Assembly (NCBI RefSeq): GCF_042477335.2 | Contig: NC_091246.1 | Coordinates: forward strand, 213,155,501 to 213,219,500 | Direction: 5' to 3' | Length of the DNA: 64,000 bases | From: Ovis canadensis | Taxonomy: Eukaryota; Chordata; Mammalia; Artiodactyla; Bovidae | The notes under the pieces: model-generated | The model's input: only the letters and a program-made list of their open reading frames with translations | Databases searched by the model: none | Told to the model about the DNA's origin: nothing | Position numbers and translations under genes: made by a program | Shown here: in pieces, positions 46,506 through 57,445 of the stretch | How positions within the stretch are numbered: position 1 is the first letter of the stretch | How the letters are laid out: each line of letters begins with the position of its first letter

Positions 46506-46578
46506 ATGGATATGTTTCCTCTCACCTGGATTTTCCTAGCTCTCTACTTTTCAGGACATGAAGTGAGAGGCCAAGCAG
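46506..46578 (+). CDS. NRP2: NRP2 coding exon 1 (signal peptide)
   Basis: Neuropilin-2 is a single-pass co-receptor for class 3 semaphorins and VEGFs. It acts in axon guidance and in lymphatic and vascular development. This exon gives the first 24 codons plus one base: a start in a strong context (ccaacATGG), a Met-Asp-Met-Phe opening, a hydrophobic signal-peptide core of about 12 residues, then HEVRGQA. The splice donor is cag|gtaagc at 46579, phase 1. A long frame before the ATG is not continuous with it. Identification rests on the signal peptide together with exon 2. The presumed 5' UTR lies directly upstream without an obvious intron. Confidence 0.93.
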
Positions 46579-48084
46579 GTAAGCCCCCCGAAAGTTTTTT
46601 TTTTTTTTAATTCATTTCAGCGTGCCTTTACCTTTAAAAACAACTGCTAACGCAGGGGGCCACACGCAATGGCAAGAGAAGGAGGATCGCTCAATACTGA
46701 ATAATTCAGAGAGAGATCCCAGTCGGCCCTCCCTATACCACCACCGCTGCTAAAACCCAACTTTTCTTTCCTGCTAGGAGTATGTGACTATGTGTGTGTT
46801 TTGAAACATAGACAGAATTTGGCGGTGTTCAGATGTCACATATGGACTGAATCAAAGGTTTAAAAATACTACAAAGCCTTTGCATTACAGTTTTGGGGAA
46901 TTTTTTTCCCCTGTCTTGAAGCAGAACACATCTCCCATGAGTTTCTTCAACCTAGCCAGCGAAATATAAATCATTTGCATTCCCTCCACTTAGCTACATT
47001 GAGCAATGTGAACTGAAGGGCTTGGGAAATACAAGAATCTAGTTTGGGTTTTCCAATGCTGTGGCTTCTTTGCAGAATGTGTGGATGAGCCTCCGAATCA
47101 TTGGGCTCAGGCTGATGGAGCAAGTTGTCTCGTGGCTCGGCTCCGGGCTGGGCGCTGCTGCTAACGGAGGCGGTTGGTCACCCAGTTCTCTTTCCTGCCT
47201 CCATATATTTTCTGGGGGAAGTAAATCATATGTTCTTTTTAAAACTAGTATTAGATAAAACAAACTGCGTGGCCCTCAAAGGTCTCTCACTCTTGTGAAG
47301 TGGTTAGAAACTTTTGGGTAGAATTTGTTCTCAACCACTGCCAAAAAGGGTGTGTGGACAGACTGCAGAGATAAGCACTGCAAGGCCCAGAATGGTCTGG
47401 GGCAAGTATTTGGCGGGTGAGGGGAATGGAGGCTGGCCAGGGGCACTGCTCTTTCAGAGAAGGGCTCTCTGGTTCCAGAAAATCTAGTGGGAGACGGTCT
47501 TGCTTCCCCACACCACTTTCTCCGGGCTGAGCCTCTCTCCCCTCTGACAAGAGTCTCTGGAATCTGACAAAACTCTTAAAAGCTGCTACAGGTGACTGAG
47601 AGTGGGGAAAGCATCCCTGGAGGAAATGGAGAAAAGAGAGGAGAAAAACACTTCCTGGAGTGCCCTTACCCGGAGGCACGTCTAAGGCTGCCACCGCAGC
47701 GGTAGCACAAACCCCTGGCAGCCTCCCGGGTCTTCCCATCACAGCGGGTTAGTGGATCCTGCGGGAGCTGGGGACTCTGATTCTCACTCGCCAACACAGG
47801 CACGCGCCCCACTTGAAGCTTGGGTGTTTATTTGAGGGAAAGAAAGACGTGCACGCCCTTACTCTCCAGACACACACGTTTGCTGCTTTTTTCTCTTCCG
47901 TAACTGGTCTTCAGAGCAGCTGCAAATCGTATGAAAGAGATGGGTCCAGGTCCCACTTGGGGAAATTTCCTGTGGCTTCCAGTTCCCTGTTCTCTTAATT
48001 CTAAATTCCCAGCTTGAGGCGAAATTAAATTACCTCCCACAGACCTGAAAGCGGCATAAATTATGGATGTTTGTGTGATTCGCT

Positions 48085-48204
48085 GTGTGTGTGTGTCCGC
48101 GTGCGCGCGCGGCGAGGATGCCCACGGTATATTATGTATTCAGGCACGGACTCCTGTAGGCCCGGGTGTGCGAGTGCGCGCACACTGGCGTACAGATCGA
48201 CACG

Positions 48205-48248
<44 letters not shown>
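48085..48248. repeat. Paired alternating purine-pyrimidine tracts: (GT)n/(GC)n ... (GC)n/(CA)n
   Basis: gtgtgtgtgtgtccgcgtgcgcgcgc (about 48085-48110) and cgcgcgcgcgc followed by about nineteen CA units (about 48201-48248). The two tracts are partly complementary and about 90 bp apart. Confidence 0.9.
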
Positions 48249-48249
<1 letters not shown>

Positions 48250-50250
48250 CTTCAGGTTCTGTGTGCTGTGCGGAGTGGGAGGGGTCGTAAAGACTCAGGG
48301 GCCATCTCGTACCCCAGATGTTCTCACATCTGTCCCCGAGCGCTGCGCGGAGTGTGTACGTGTGTGCGCGACACCCGCTCAAACCCACTCCGGCTCTGCC
48401 ACCTGCCTCCCGCGCTCTCCGCAGAGCCCCCTCCCACCCCAGCCCCGGGCCGCGCTGCGTCACTTCTAGAGAAGCCCAGAGGCGGGAGCGCGGGCCGGTC
48501 ACCCTCTCTGAGGCCTCAGGCAGCCTCGGACCCAGGGTGGGACCTCCCTACGGGACGCGGAGCTGGGACCCGCCCGGGGTGGATATTCTCCAGCCCCCGG
48601 AAAAAGGCGATCGCGAACCGCGGGCTGCTAGGGCTTTTGGTCGGAATAGCCGACTGGCACCGGGGGAGCTGGCAGCGAGTAGCAAAGGGCGAGGCCGAGC
48701 TAGACCTCTGACTCACCCGGTGCGCGCCGGCCGAGAGGGGGCCGGGCCCAGCCTGCAGCGACGGTTGAAACCCACTCCGACGAGTTGGGTTGGGGTGGGG
48801 TGGAGTGGGGGGGAAGGGCGGAAGGAGCAAGCGAGGGAGCCATTGAGCAAATAACCTCTTGGCCACGGCGCGTGGCTTCTCGCACTGGCTGGCGGCTGGG
48901 AGCTGAGTGGGCGTCGCGCACTAGGCTGCCCCAGTCCTTGCCATGCCGGCCGCCTTGCCGGATCACAGCGCCGCTGCCCTCCTACCCCTGCTCGGGGATT
49001 CGGGGGACGCTCCGAAGGCCCTGCGGGGAGCGCCCCCTCCTGCACTCCACTCTGCGCTGCAGTTCCCGCGCCGCCCCAAGAAAGCCGGCTCAGAGGGGTT
49101 GGGGGCCCGAGCGCTGGCGGAGCTGGTGGAGGAAAGCCGGGGTGGGATTGGGACCTGAGGTTGGAGGCAGAAGGGAGGCAGTTTGAGCCGCGGGAATGCG
49201 GACAACTTTAGTAGCGCTGCGCGCCGGGCGCCCGCCAGTGCGCGCGAACAGGTGAAGAGCACGCGGCGCGCGGGCATTCCACGTGGTGGGGACGTGGGGG
49301 CCCCCCGGCCGGCCCTCCCCACCCCCACCCCGCGCTGTCTCTAACGCCGCATCGATTTGTTTGGGCTACGCAGCAGAAACAGAGCCGAGCGATCCATAAA
49401 CATTCTATTAGGCAAAAATATTCCCAGAGAAAGCAAAACCGAAGCTCCAGCCGGGTTAAGTGGGCCGCCTCCAACTCTTCTAGCTTTGTCCCCTCCTCCT
49501 CCACACTAAGGACACCCCCAGGGAGAAGCCTGCGGCATTTCCTCAGCACTGCCCATTGCCAGAAAGTTAAGTCTCCGCTGCGGTCTTCGGCCTGGGAGAA
49601 TCCTCTGCAGTCGCCGGCGAGTTCCGCCTCCCCTCCGCCGCCGCCTCGCTCTTTGCTTTTCCACTGGAGAAAAAGAAATATTCACGGCCAAGGCTCCATT
49701 TTCACTGATTGATTTCTTTTTAATATCAACAGAAGTTAATGGAGGCGAGGCGAGCTGTGATTAACTGGCTGCCCCCGCCCTTCGCCTGGGGCTAGCGCAC
49801 CGCCGTGTTTCCCACCAGGTCCCACCCGGGCGCCCAGCGAGGGTGGGGGGCATCCGCGGAGCTAAAGTCCCGGCGGCTGGGTGGGGGCATCTGCCGAGCT
49901 GAGGTCCAGGGCTGCCGGGGTCGGGGCTGGTGGAAGGAACCGCACGCCCCTCCGGGGACCATGGGGTTATGGAGATGGTAATCAGCTTTCCCAGCCAAGC
50001 TTAGGGGATCCAGCCCCACCGTGTCACCGCTTCTGCGGCTCCGGCTGAATTTCTCTGGAAGAGGAAGGAGATCCGAGCTCGGGTTGATTGGCCGGTGCTC
50101 ACCGCTCGCCTCCCTCCCACCACCTCCCCTCCTTTCGGTTTCAGACAGCGAGGAGAGCCCCCTGGCGCTGGCCATTCACGGTCAGCGCCTGGCCACGAAA
50201 CTCCCCTTTGCTAGACTTAATCTCGTGGTCTGCGGGGAACTGGGTTTTGC
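48250..50250. promoter_or_regulatory. Large intronic CpG-rich block in NRP2 intron 1
   Basis: Roughly 2 kb of GC- and CpG-rich sequence, free of interspersed repeats, begins 1.7 kb inside intron 1. Many overlapping frames on both strands are composition artefacts. It could be an alternative NRP2 promoter, a promoter for a non-coding transcript, or an enhancer island. Sequence alone does not decide. Confidence 0.6.
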
Positions 50251-53200
50251 TCAGGAAATCATCAACCCCTGACAATGGGCTCCTTCTATGGTGGTAACTC
50301 CCAGCCCTGACGTTTCCCAGCCCACGGGTCTCACCGCTTGGGGCCAAAAGAACCCGGACCCTGTAACCATCAACCGCCCCCCTCAAAAAAAAACCTCACC
50401 CCACCCCCGCCTCCTACCCCTACCAGCCCCTTGCCTGGAGAGCTTTGATCTGTGGTTGAGTTTTAACACCATTGCCATGGTCCCTGGCAGAAGCGGTCAA
50501 TTCAGCCTTCCGTCTGGAGAGCATGATCAGATAAGAGGTGTAAATTGACTGTGGGAGACAGAAATCCTGAAAGAGGCAACCACGGTCTCTGCTCTGGAGG
50601 AGAGGAGTCTGAAGAGGGTTTTCATTTTTGTCTTCTGCTGTCTCCCTGCATTGCCGGATGACTGTGGGCAGGCATAAACATTTGCAAGTAGAACTATAAA
50701 CTCTTGGATTTGGCACAGACCGCCTGCTTTAGACTTTGAGGGACTAGGCTCTTGCTGGCTTTCAGTGAGTAACAACTCCACTTTACCCCATAAACAGCCA
50801 CTGGAGGTAGTGAAGCTAGTGCTAGTTGCCAGCAGAGTGCAAAACTGTGGAAAACAGTGCAAAACAGTGGAAAGAGAAACGATCCCCACGCGGGTTCCAG
50901 GGCAAGCCCCTTCTTGTCCAAGTTGTGCCTGGTACAATTAATCGTGACTGCCCAGGCAGCCCCGCAGGTCTGGGCTTTTATATCATGCTGAGGAGACCTC
51001 AGATTAAGCCATAGAGCACCCAATTGGCAAAATGAAATGCTGGAAGGCTGCGGTGACTAGAACCCTGGGCTATCCAGACGGGACTCCTGCTGTCTACCAA
51101 ATGGCTCGCATCTCCTACTGGGTAGATCACGTTCTGCACCTGAAAGGCCAGTTCCTGCCTTCACAGTGTAGAGGAGACTAGGAGTTCAAATCCCAATTCA
51201 AAAGCAATGAGGCATGAAAGCGAATAACAGCTGAGGAGAGGCCCGTGGGGGGTCAGTTGGGAGAGACACTAGGGGCTGCATGGCCCTGAGGATCCTGCCT
51301 GGTGTTCGTCATTTCCCTCAATGCTTATTAAAGCAGTCAAGAGAATGAGCTGTTTTTGGGTAACCCAAGTGTGAGACACTTCTGAGCTGACATAAGTCAG
51401 AACCAGGTTCATTGGTAAAGGGTTTTTAGAATATACTCCCCAAAAGTCCTGTTGGGAAAGACTTTAGGAAAGTAGAGACAAGACTTTCTTTTTTTCAAAA
51501 ATGGAGCAGAAGCATAATACCTTTTTAATTTCTTGCACTGACGAGAAAAGACTTGAAAAGTGATGTCTGGGCAGTAGTTTATAGTATCATTAACATATTT
51601 GAGGTATTTTATCATCTGACCATCACTTGCCACTGGATAATCTTTGAGACACTCTCCTTGTGTGTCATACTTGTGTTTGATCCCTAAAACTTTTTGTATG
51701 ATTCCTTTCAAGTAAGGCATTAACTTTTTTTTTTTTTAATTAACTCATTCCTGGAAGGTAATGTGAACGTTTGTCCTGGAGAACCTATGGCCTTTTCCAA
51801 AGCTTTAGCTGCCTTTATGAGAAACGGTTGAAGGGCTTAATGGGCTCATTACCTAATAGGAATCAGTAGGGTTGGATTCCAGGACACAGTGGCCTTGTAG
51901 TGTGGCTGGCCCTCCAGGAGAGAGCATCTTCTAAAGGTTTAGGAAGCTGTCAAGTTTAGATAAGGCTGAGCTCCGATCCTATGGGACCTTGGTTGTATTA
52001 ATAAGGAGAAATTAATTTTTAACCACTGGGAACATTGCCAAATTATGTGACCTTTGGCAGACCAGCTGTGCTATAAAAATAAATCCCCCATCTCTGAAAA
52101 TGCTGCTCCTCTCCAGTAGAACAATAACAACCATGGCATTTAGGATGGAGAAGACTGGGGTTGAGGAGACAGGAGAGAAAAGGAAACTGCTAGGGGGAAA
52201 AAAAAAAAAAACCTCTGATATTGTGACACATACTTTCAGACTTGAGTGATCTACTAACACCCCCGCCACACCCTCCCCCCCAGACACACACCCTGGTTTC
52301 CAGGAAGCAGGAAAGAGGGCCAGGATGACAAGGAACAGAGTGCCTGTGTGTTGGGAGTGAAGAAGGTGTTAAGTACCTCCAGCCCACTCACACCCCAGCC
52401 TCAAACACATCTCTCATTGTTCACACACAGATTCCTGGCACTGGGAGAGAAAAAGGAGTTTTCAAACAGGCAAAACATTTGTCTGTCTCTAAATGCTATT
52501 GAATAAGTTTGTCACTGAAAGGTTCGGGGAGGCCTTCATCAGACATCCTAGCTTCTGAAGCGTTAGAGCCAGACCTGTCAGTCACCTGATGGCTCAGTGA
52601 TCCTGAATCCCTGATTTCTCTGTCCCTCAGTGTCTCTATCTGTAAGTGTGTTTGATCCCAATAGCTGACTGATTTCTAGAGTGTTCGGCTATTTCAGATT
52701 ACATAGAGTACTGTTGAGTACATATTAAGCTGCCTGTTCGGAAGTCATTTAATCTTCAAAACAGCTTCAGTAGGGTTAATAGTATCTAGTGATCATAAAA
52801 AGACAGAAAGCACACTAACACCCTTGCGGTAAGTTTATGTGACTTTTATGAGTTTGTTCTTTTTTAAAAAAAAATCAGTAAATAATTACTTATTCCCAGC
52901 TCTTACCCCACTAGACCTTTGTCTGGTTTTATAAGCGTCAGATTAATCTCTCGGCACCCTGTTCTTCACAGGTGCATGTTCTCTGCTGGATTCTCATCTT
53001 AGATTTACATCAGTTCTTTATACTTTTTTTTTCGCCTTGGTTTTCTACTTTCAGAGTTCTCACCTCTACTGATTTTTTAAATCTCTCTCCTTTCCTTTCC
53101 TCCTCTTCCATCCTTCATCCCTGAAAGTGTGCTCAGCAGGAACCACTGCATGGAAGGGGCGCCCCAAATGTGTAATAACTTCTACTCTGGCAGAAAGGCC

Positions 53201-54059
53201 CCTCAGCAGCTGAACTCAAAAAAGTCGTCGTAAAGACAAAATAGCTTTTACCCAGCAAGACCCTTAATAATCCCATTTCCCTCTGGGTCTTCATAAAAGA
53301 GTCATGATCTAATCCAGAAAAAAAAAAAAAAAGGAGTGGGGTGGGAATAACAAAAGGAAAGCATGCCTTGGATGGGGCTGCTGGCCAGTCTAATGCACAT
53401 AGCCAGTGATACCCTATTCACCGCCTCTCAAGATCCTGTGATAGCCAGGGATCTGGGTTCTGGCCAGTCTTTCAGTGAAGAAGATAAAGGGAATTGCAAA
53501 TGACTGGACCAAGCAGCAAAAATAATTTATTTTGATAAAGGGGAAAAATAAAACAGATGTGCCTAAAAGGCATATTGGGGGCCAGGGGAAGGGAGCTGAT
53601 GGGGGAGGATGGGTAGAAAGGAGTGAACTGAAACCCAGCAAGAGTTTAGGGATAAAGTAGGACTTTGAAGCTTCTTGGTGCTACTGAAAACAAGTATCTA
53701 GAACTTCCCCTTGGGAGGATGGCAGGATGGAATGAGGGGGTAAGAAAGCCCTCAGATAAAATTAATTTTACCATTGTTAGAATTAAAGCATAATTTCCTT
53801 TGAACTTCATCACCATTATCTGAGGTTACTGTGTCCTATGAGTTCACACTAGCTCTACCTTGATGTATGACTAGGTATTATTATCCCAGACAAGTCCTCT
53901 AAACTCCTGGTTCACCAATAAAAAATATTTGCATTTAATAGCAGCTGTGAGTTGGGAAGGAAGGGTGGAGGCTGGACATGCAGAATACTTTGTGATAAGG
54001 CTTTCTTAGAATTTGTAATACTTACTGATACTTAGGGTATTACCCTGCTGAGGCAGCGT
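50251..54059. other. NRP2 intron 1, middle part
   Basis: Mostly single-copy. Contains A- or T-runs (51725-51738, 52198-52211, 53319-53332) and the unexplained minus-strand frame listed separately. No exon supported. Confidence 0.45.
51409..51720 (-). other. Unidentified 103-codon open frame in NRP2 intron 1
   Basis: Minus-strand frame from ATG (51718-51720) to its stop at 51409-51411. Its amino-acid composition is protein-like (Lys/Tyr/Phe-rich with scattered Cys), unlike the Pro/Ala/Arg-rich GC shadows nearby. An A14 run lies just upstream of its start on the minus strand, so it is not simply the tail of a processed pseudogene in this orientation. I do not recognise the sequence. It may be a retroelement or pseudogene fragment, or chance. 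Confidence 0.25.
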
Positions 54060-54255
54060 GCATGGGTGGGCAGTCGTGTCTAATTCTTTGCTTCCCCATG
54101 GACTGTAGCCTGCCAGACTCCTCTGTCCATGGGATTTTCTAGGCAAGAATACTGGATTGAGTTGTCATTTCCTTCTCCAGGGAATCTTCCTGACCCAGGG
54201 ACTGAACCCACATCTCCTGCATTGGCAAGTGGATTCTTTACCACTGAACCACCTG
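54060..54255 (-). mobile_element. Bov-tA SINE, near full length
   Basis: Minus-strand Bov-A body and tRNA-like head (cccacatctcctgcattggc ... ttctttaccactgaaccacc). Confidence 0.9.
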
Positions 54256-55989
54256 ATGTTACCTAGTCAATTATTAACTCATTAATTCATCAAGCCTCAT
54301 TGAGTGTGATCTTTGGCAAAGACTCTGGGTTTGATGCCGTAAGGTTTGCCAAAGATGAGCAGGTGGTCCAGCAGTATGGATAAGATTCTCTCACACTTTA
54401 GAAGATGCTAAAGAGCTTCAGCCTCAGAAGTTGGAAGAGGTTACTCCTGGGAGATCAGGGAGGGTGGAGGTGGCATGTGAGCCTGGATTGGGAGTTTAGA
54501 TGGGTTTAGAGCTGGGAAAAGCATAGGAGGGGAAGGGCAAAAGGGAGCAGAGAAGGAACACTGAGTGTTTGGGGAACACTAAGAAATGGCCATTTAGACA
54601 ATATGGAAGCAAATAGTTGCAAATAAGTTTGGAAATAATAGCTTGGGCCAAATGCAAGGTCCAAATTGCTGGCCCAGGGGGTTTGGATTTCATTTACTAA
54701 CCAATGGGGAGCCATGAATGTTTCAACAGAAGCCTTCTGTTAATCAAAATAAATGAAAACAATTATATTACCTTTTGGAGAGACCCTAAAATTATTCTTC
54801 TTCTATTTCCTTCCCCAAATGTCTGTTGAAATGGTCAGGAATTGTAATCCCAGATCTCTCATCAATGGCATCAAAATTGCATTTGCAATGCGGGCTGGGA
54901 AAGAGTGGACATAAATATCAGCTAATGATATTATATTGGCTGCCCTATTGGAATTGCATTTGTTTATGATATAAGATGACAAATAACAAGGTTACCACAG
55001 GTGGCATGATTCGAGGTCAGGGGAGGTAATCACATCAAACTTACATTTTAACGATTAAATGAAGGTTCATTTTTAGCATCCAGATTGAGGAGAGACGTTC
55101 CAAAGGCCCTGTTTCCAGACCTGATTTCCAGTTCTGTCCTTGGTGAATTCATCAGAGGTGTTTCAGAAGAGGAAGTTTGCCTCATTCCTCACTCCTTCTT
55201 CCATGCTCAAGTGCTGCCTTCCTTTCCCACTCTCCCGTTCCCTCCTTGCTGCCCTGCCAGACAGTTCTTTTATTCAGATTTTGAACTTTCTCATTGCAAA
55301 AGTTCACAAGAATTTTCATTTGCTGTGCCTTCAGGAGTGGATCACTCACTGCCACCCAGCCCCATAAATTGAATAGATTGCATCCCTTCCCAGTTGCCTT
55401 AGGAAGTGGTCAAACAGCCGCATTCCTGGGCTGATGGATTGGCTCATTTCTTCCAAGCTTAAGCCAAGATACAGATTTTTATGAGACTGTCTTGTGACAG
55501 GCTGAAGTCGCTTTGAATAAAACAAAATCCAGCCTCAGCCTACAGAGATCACTTTAAAAGAAGCTTATTCAAGGTTAGTGAGCAAAATTTGGTTCAAACC
55601 CTGAGCACAGGACTTAGAAGATCTGTGTGAGAGATTGGAAAAAACTCCTCCTCTGTTTTCTTTTCATGCATCATTGTTGAGAAGCTCACACACAGAATTG
55701 TGTATGCCTTATATTTATAAATATACAGCCACAGACTCAGTTAAGAAAAGAAACTCACGTCAGTAGAGCTAATGTGATTGAAAGAGACATTTAAACTCTC
55801 CATAATGCAAGACAGATGCATTCACTGAAGAATCCTAGAGTTTTGTTTCAGGCTTACCAAGCAGATGAAATAAAATCAACACTTTGCATAAATACCTTGT
55901 TGTCTAGGAGGGTAGAGAATCTTTTTAATTAGAGGTTCATCTGTGGGTTATAGGATTTTCCCCTTCCATAGTTATACAGGCTATGAAAT

Positions 55990-56130
55990 TTAGAACTGGA
56001 ACTGACCTGTAGCATCACTCCCCTCATTATAGGTGGGAAAATAAAGGCTCAGAATGGTTTGCTAACTACCCAAGGTCACACAGCTTTCCAGTGGCGAGAT
56101 CTTACTTGCATACAAGGCTCCTGACTAGTT
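55990..56130 (-). mobile_element. MIR SINE
   Basis: Minus-strand MIR: 'gtgggaaaataaaggctcag', 'acccaaggtcacacagcttt', 'ggctcctgact'. Confidence 0.75.
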
Positions 56131-57225
56131 AACAAAGTGACAGCCTTCTCTCTTTTGAAGTTGTAGAAAGGGCTTCTTCTTTTCTTTCCTTCTAATAAAT
56201 AAAAACAATGCTATGGTCATAGGATGAGACTGTGCTGTGAATGTGTTATTTGGGGATGAAATTAGACTGTTTTTCTCCATCAAGTGCCCTCAGGTATGTA
56301 TATTGGGTCTTCTAATCCTTGTACTTGTTCTCTTTTCTGTGGCATTTGAAAGTAACAAGGGAACTGAGATCTAATGGGTTTCAAACCCAGTTCCAGAAAG
56401 CGCTGAAGTCCTTATGGAGAAGCTCCGTCAGAAAGACAGGGAGGGGCTTCAAGGCAGGCATACTGCACTGATTCTGCTACCCTCTGTGCCCACACCGAAG
56501 AAGATCTGCACTTTTAGTGGCTTTGTACTTTGGAGTTCTGGGTCCAGTTTTGATCGACGGTGAAACAAACACTTCCAAAAAGAACTTTGAAAACGACACA
56601 CTTAATTCCAACCACTCACGGAATTACAGTTTAGGAAACTGAGACACAGGAAGGTTACAGGGAGTTAAGAATCCAGGTGCTTGCATCCCCTCTTTTGCTA
56701 ATGCCAGCCCCGCCCCCTCCTGGTAGTCTGGTCCCCTTACCGCAGGCCCACCTTTGACAACAACCTGATGCTCCAGTCCCGTATCCAGCCAGCCTAAGTT
56801 CCCTGTTTTTGATAAGGACTTTTACCTTCAGTTCAGTTACACCGAGTGATCTGATTGTTCTGTGCAGAACAGCCCGAGGTTTGTAGCTGGTGTCACCTGG
56901 CCATTGTGAAGTAAACCACCGTAATCCGATTATTTTCAAGTTCTGGCCATACAGTGTTCCTTTAAAAGCAACTCCAGCTGAATTTCCTTAGGAGGCACAC
57001 CAGATTTTTTTTAAAGATATGCTACTTCTTTTTAATAAATACTTCCTAAAAATTGTATTACTAAGGAATCAGTGCTTTGTCTTAAATTGGGTCCTATAGG
57101 AGGGTGAGTTCCTTTTCAAACTGGCAGAGTGCCATAGAATTGTAAGTAGACGGGTCCAGAGTCCCTTTACCTGATCCAGAAACAGGTACCCGTAGGCAGC
57201 ATCAGATGGTGCTTAGCTCACCAGC
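56131..57225. other. NRP2 intron 1, right-middle part
   Basis: No exon supported. A short MIR scrap (aggaaactgagacacaggaa region, about 56610-56680) is the only repeat noticed. Confidence 0.4.
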
Positions 57226-57445
57226 AAACAAGTCTCTTCAGTCGTGTCTGACTCTTTGTGACCCTGTGGACTGGAGGAGCCTGCCAGGCACCTCTGTCCC
57301 TGGAATTCTCCAGACAAGAATACTGGAGTGGGTTGCCATGCTCTCCTCCAGGGGATCTTCCCAGCCCAGGGGTCGAACCCCTCATCTCTTATGTCTCCTG
57401 CATTGACAGGTGGGTTTTTTACCACTGGTGCCACCTGGCAAGCCT
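57226..57445 (-). mobile_element. Bov-tA SINE, full length
   Basis: Minus-strand Bov-A body and complete tRNA-like head (gtctcctgcattgacaggtg ... taccactggtgccacctggc). Confidence 0.92.

Noticed and set aside
48071..49328. Frames up to 181 codons, including one reading through the (CA)n as Thr-His
   Set aside because: Microsatellite and CpG-island composition effects. No consistent frame or conserved motif.
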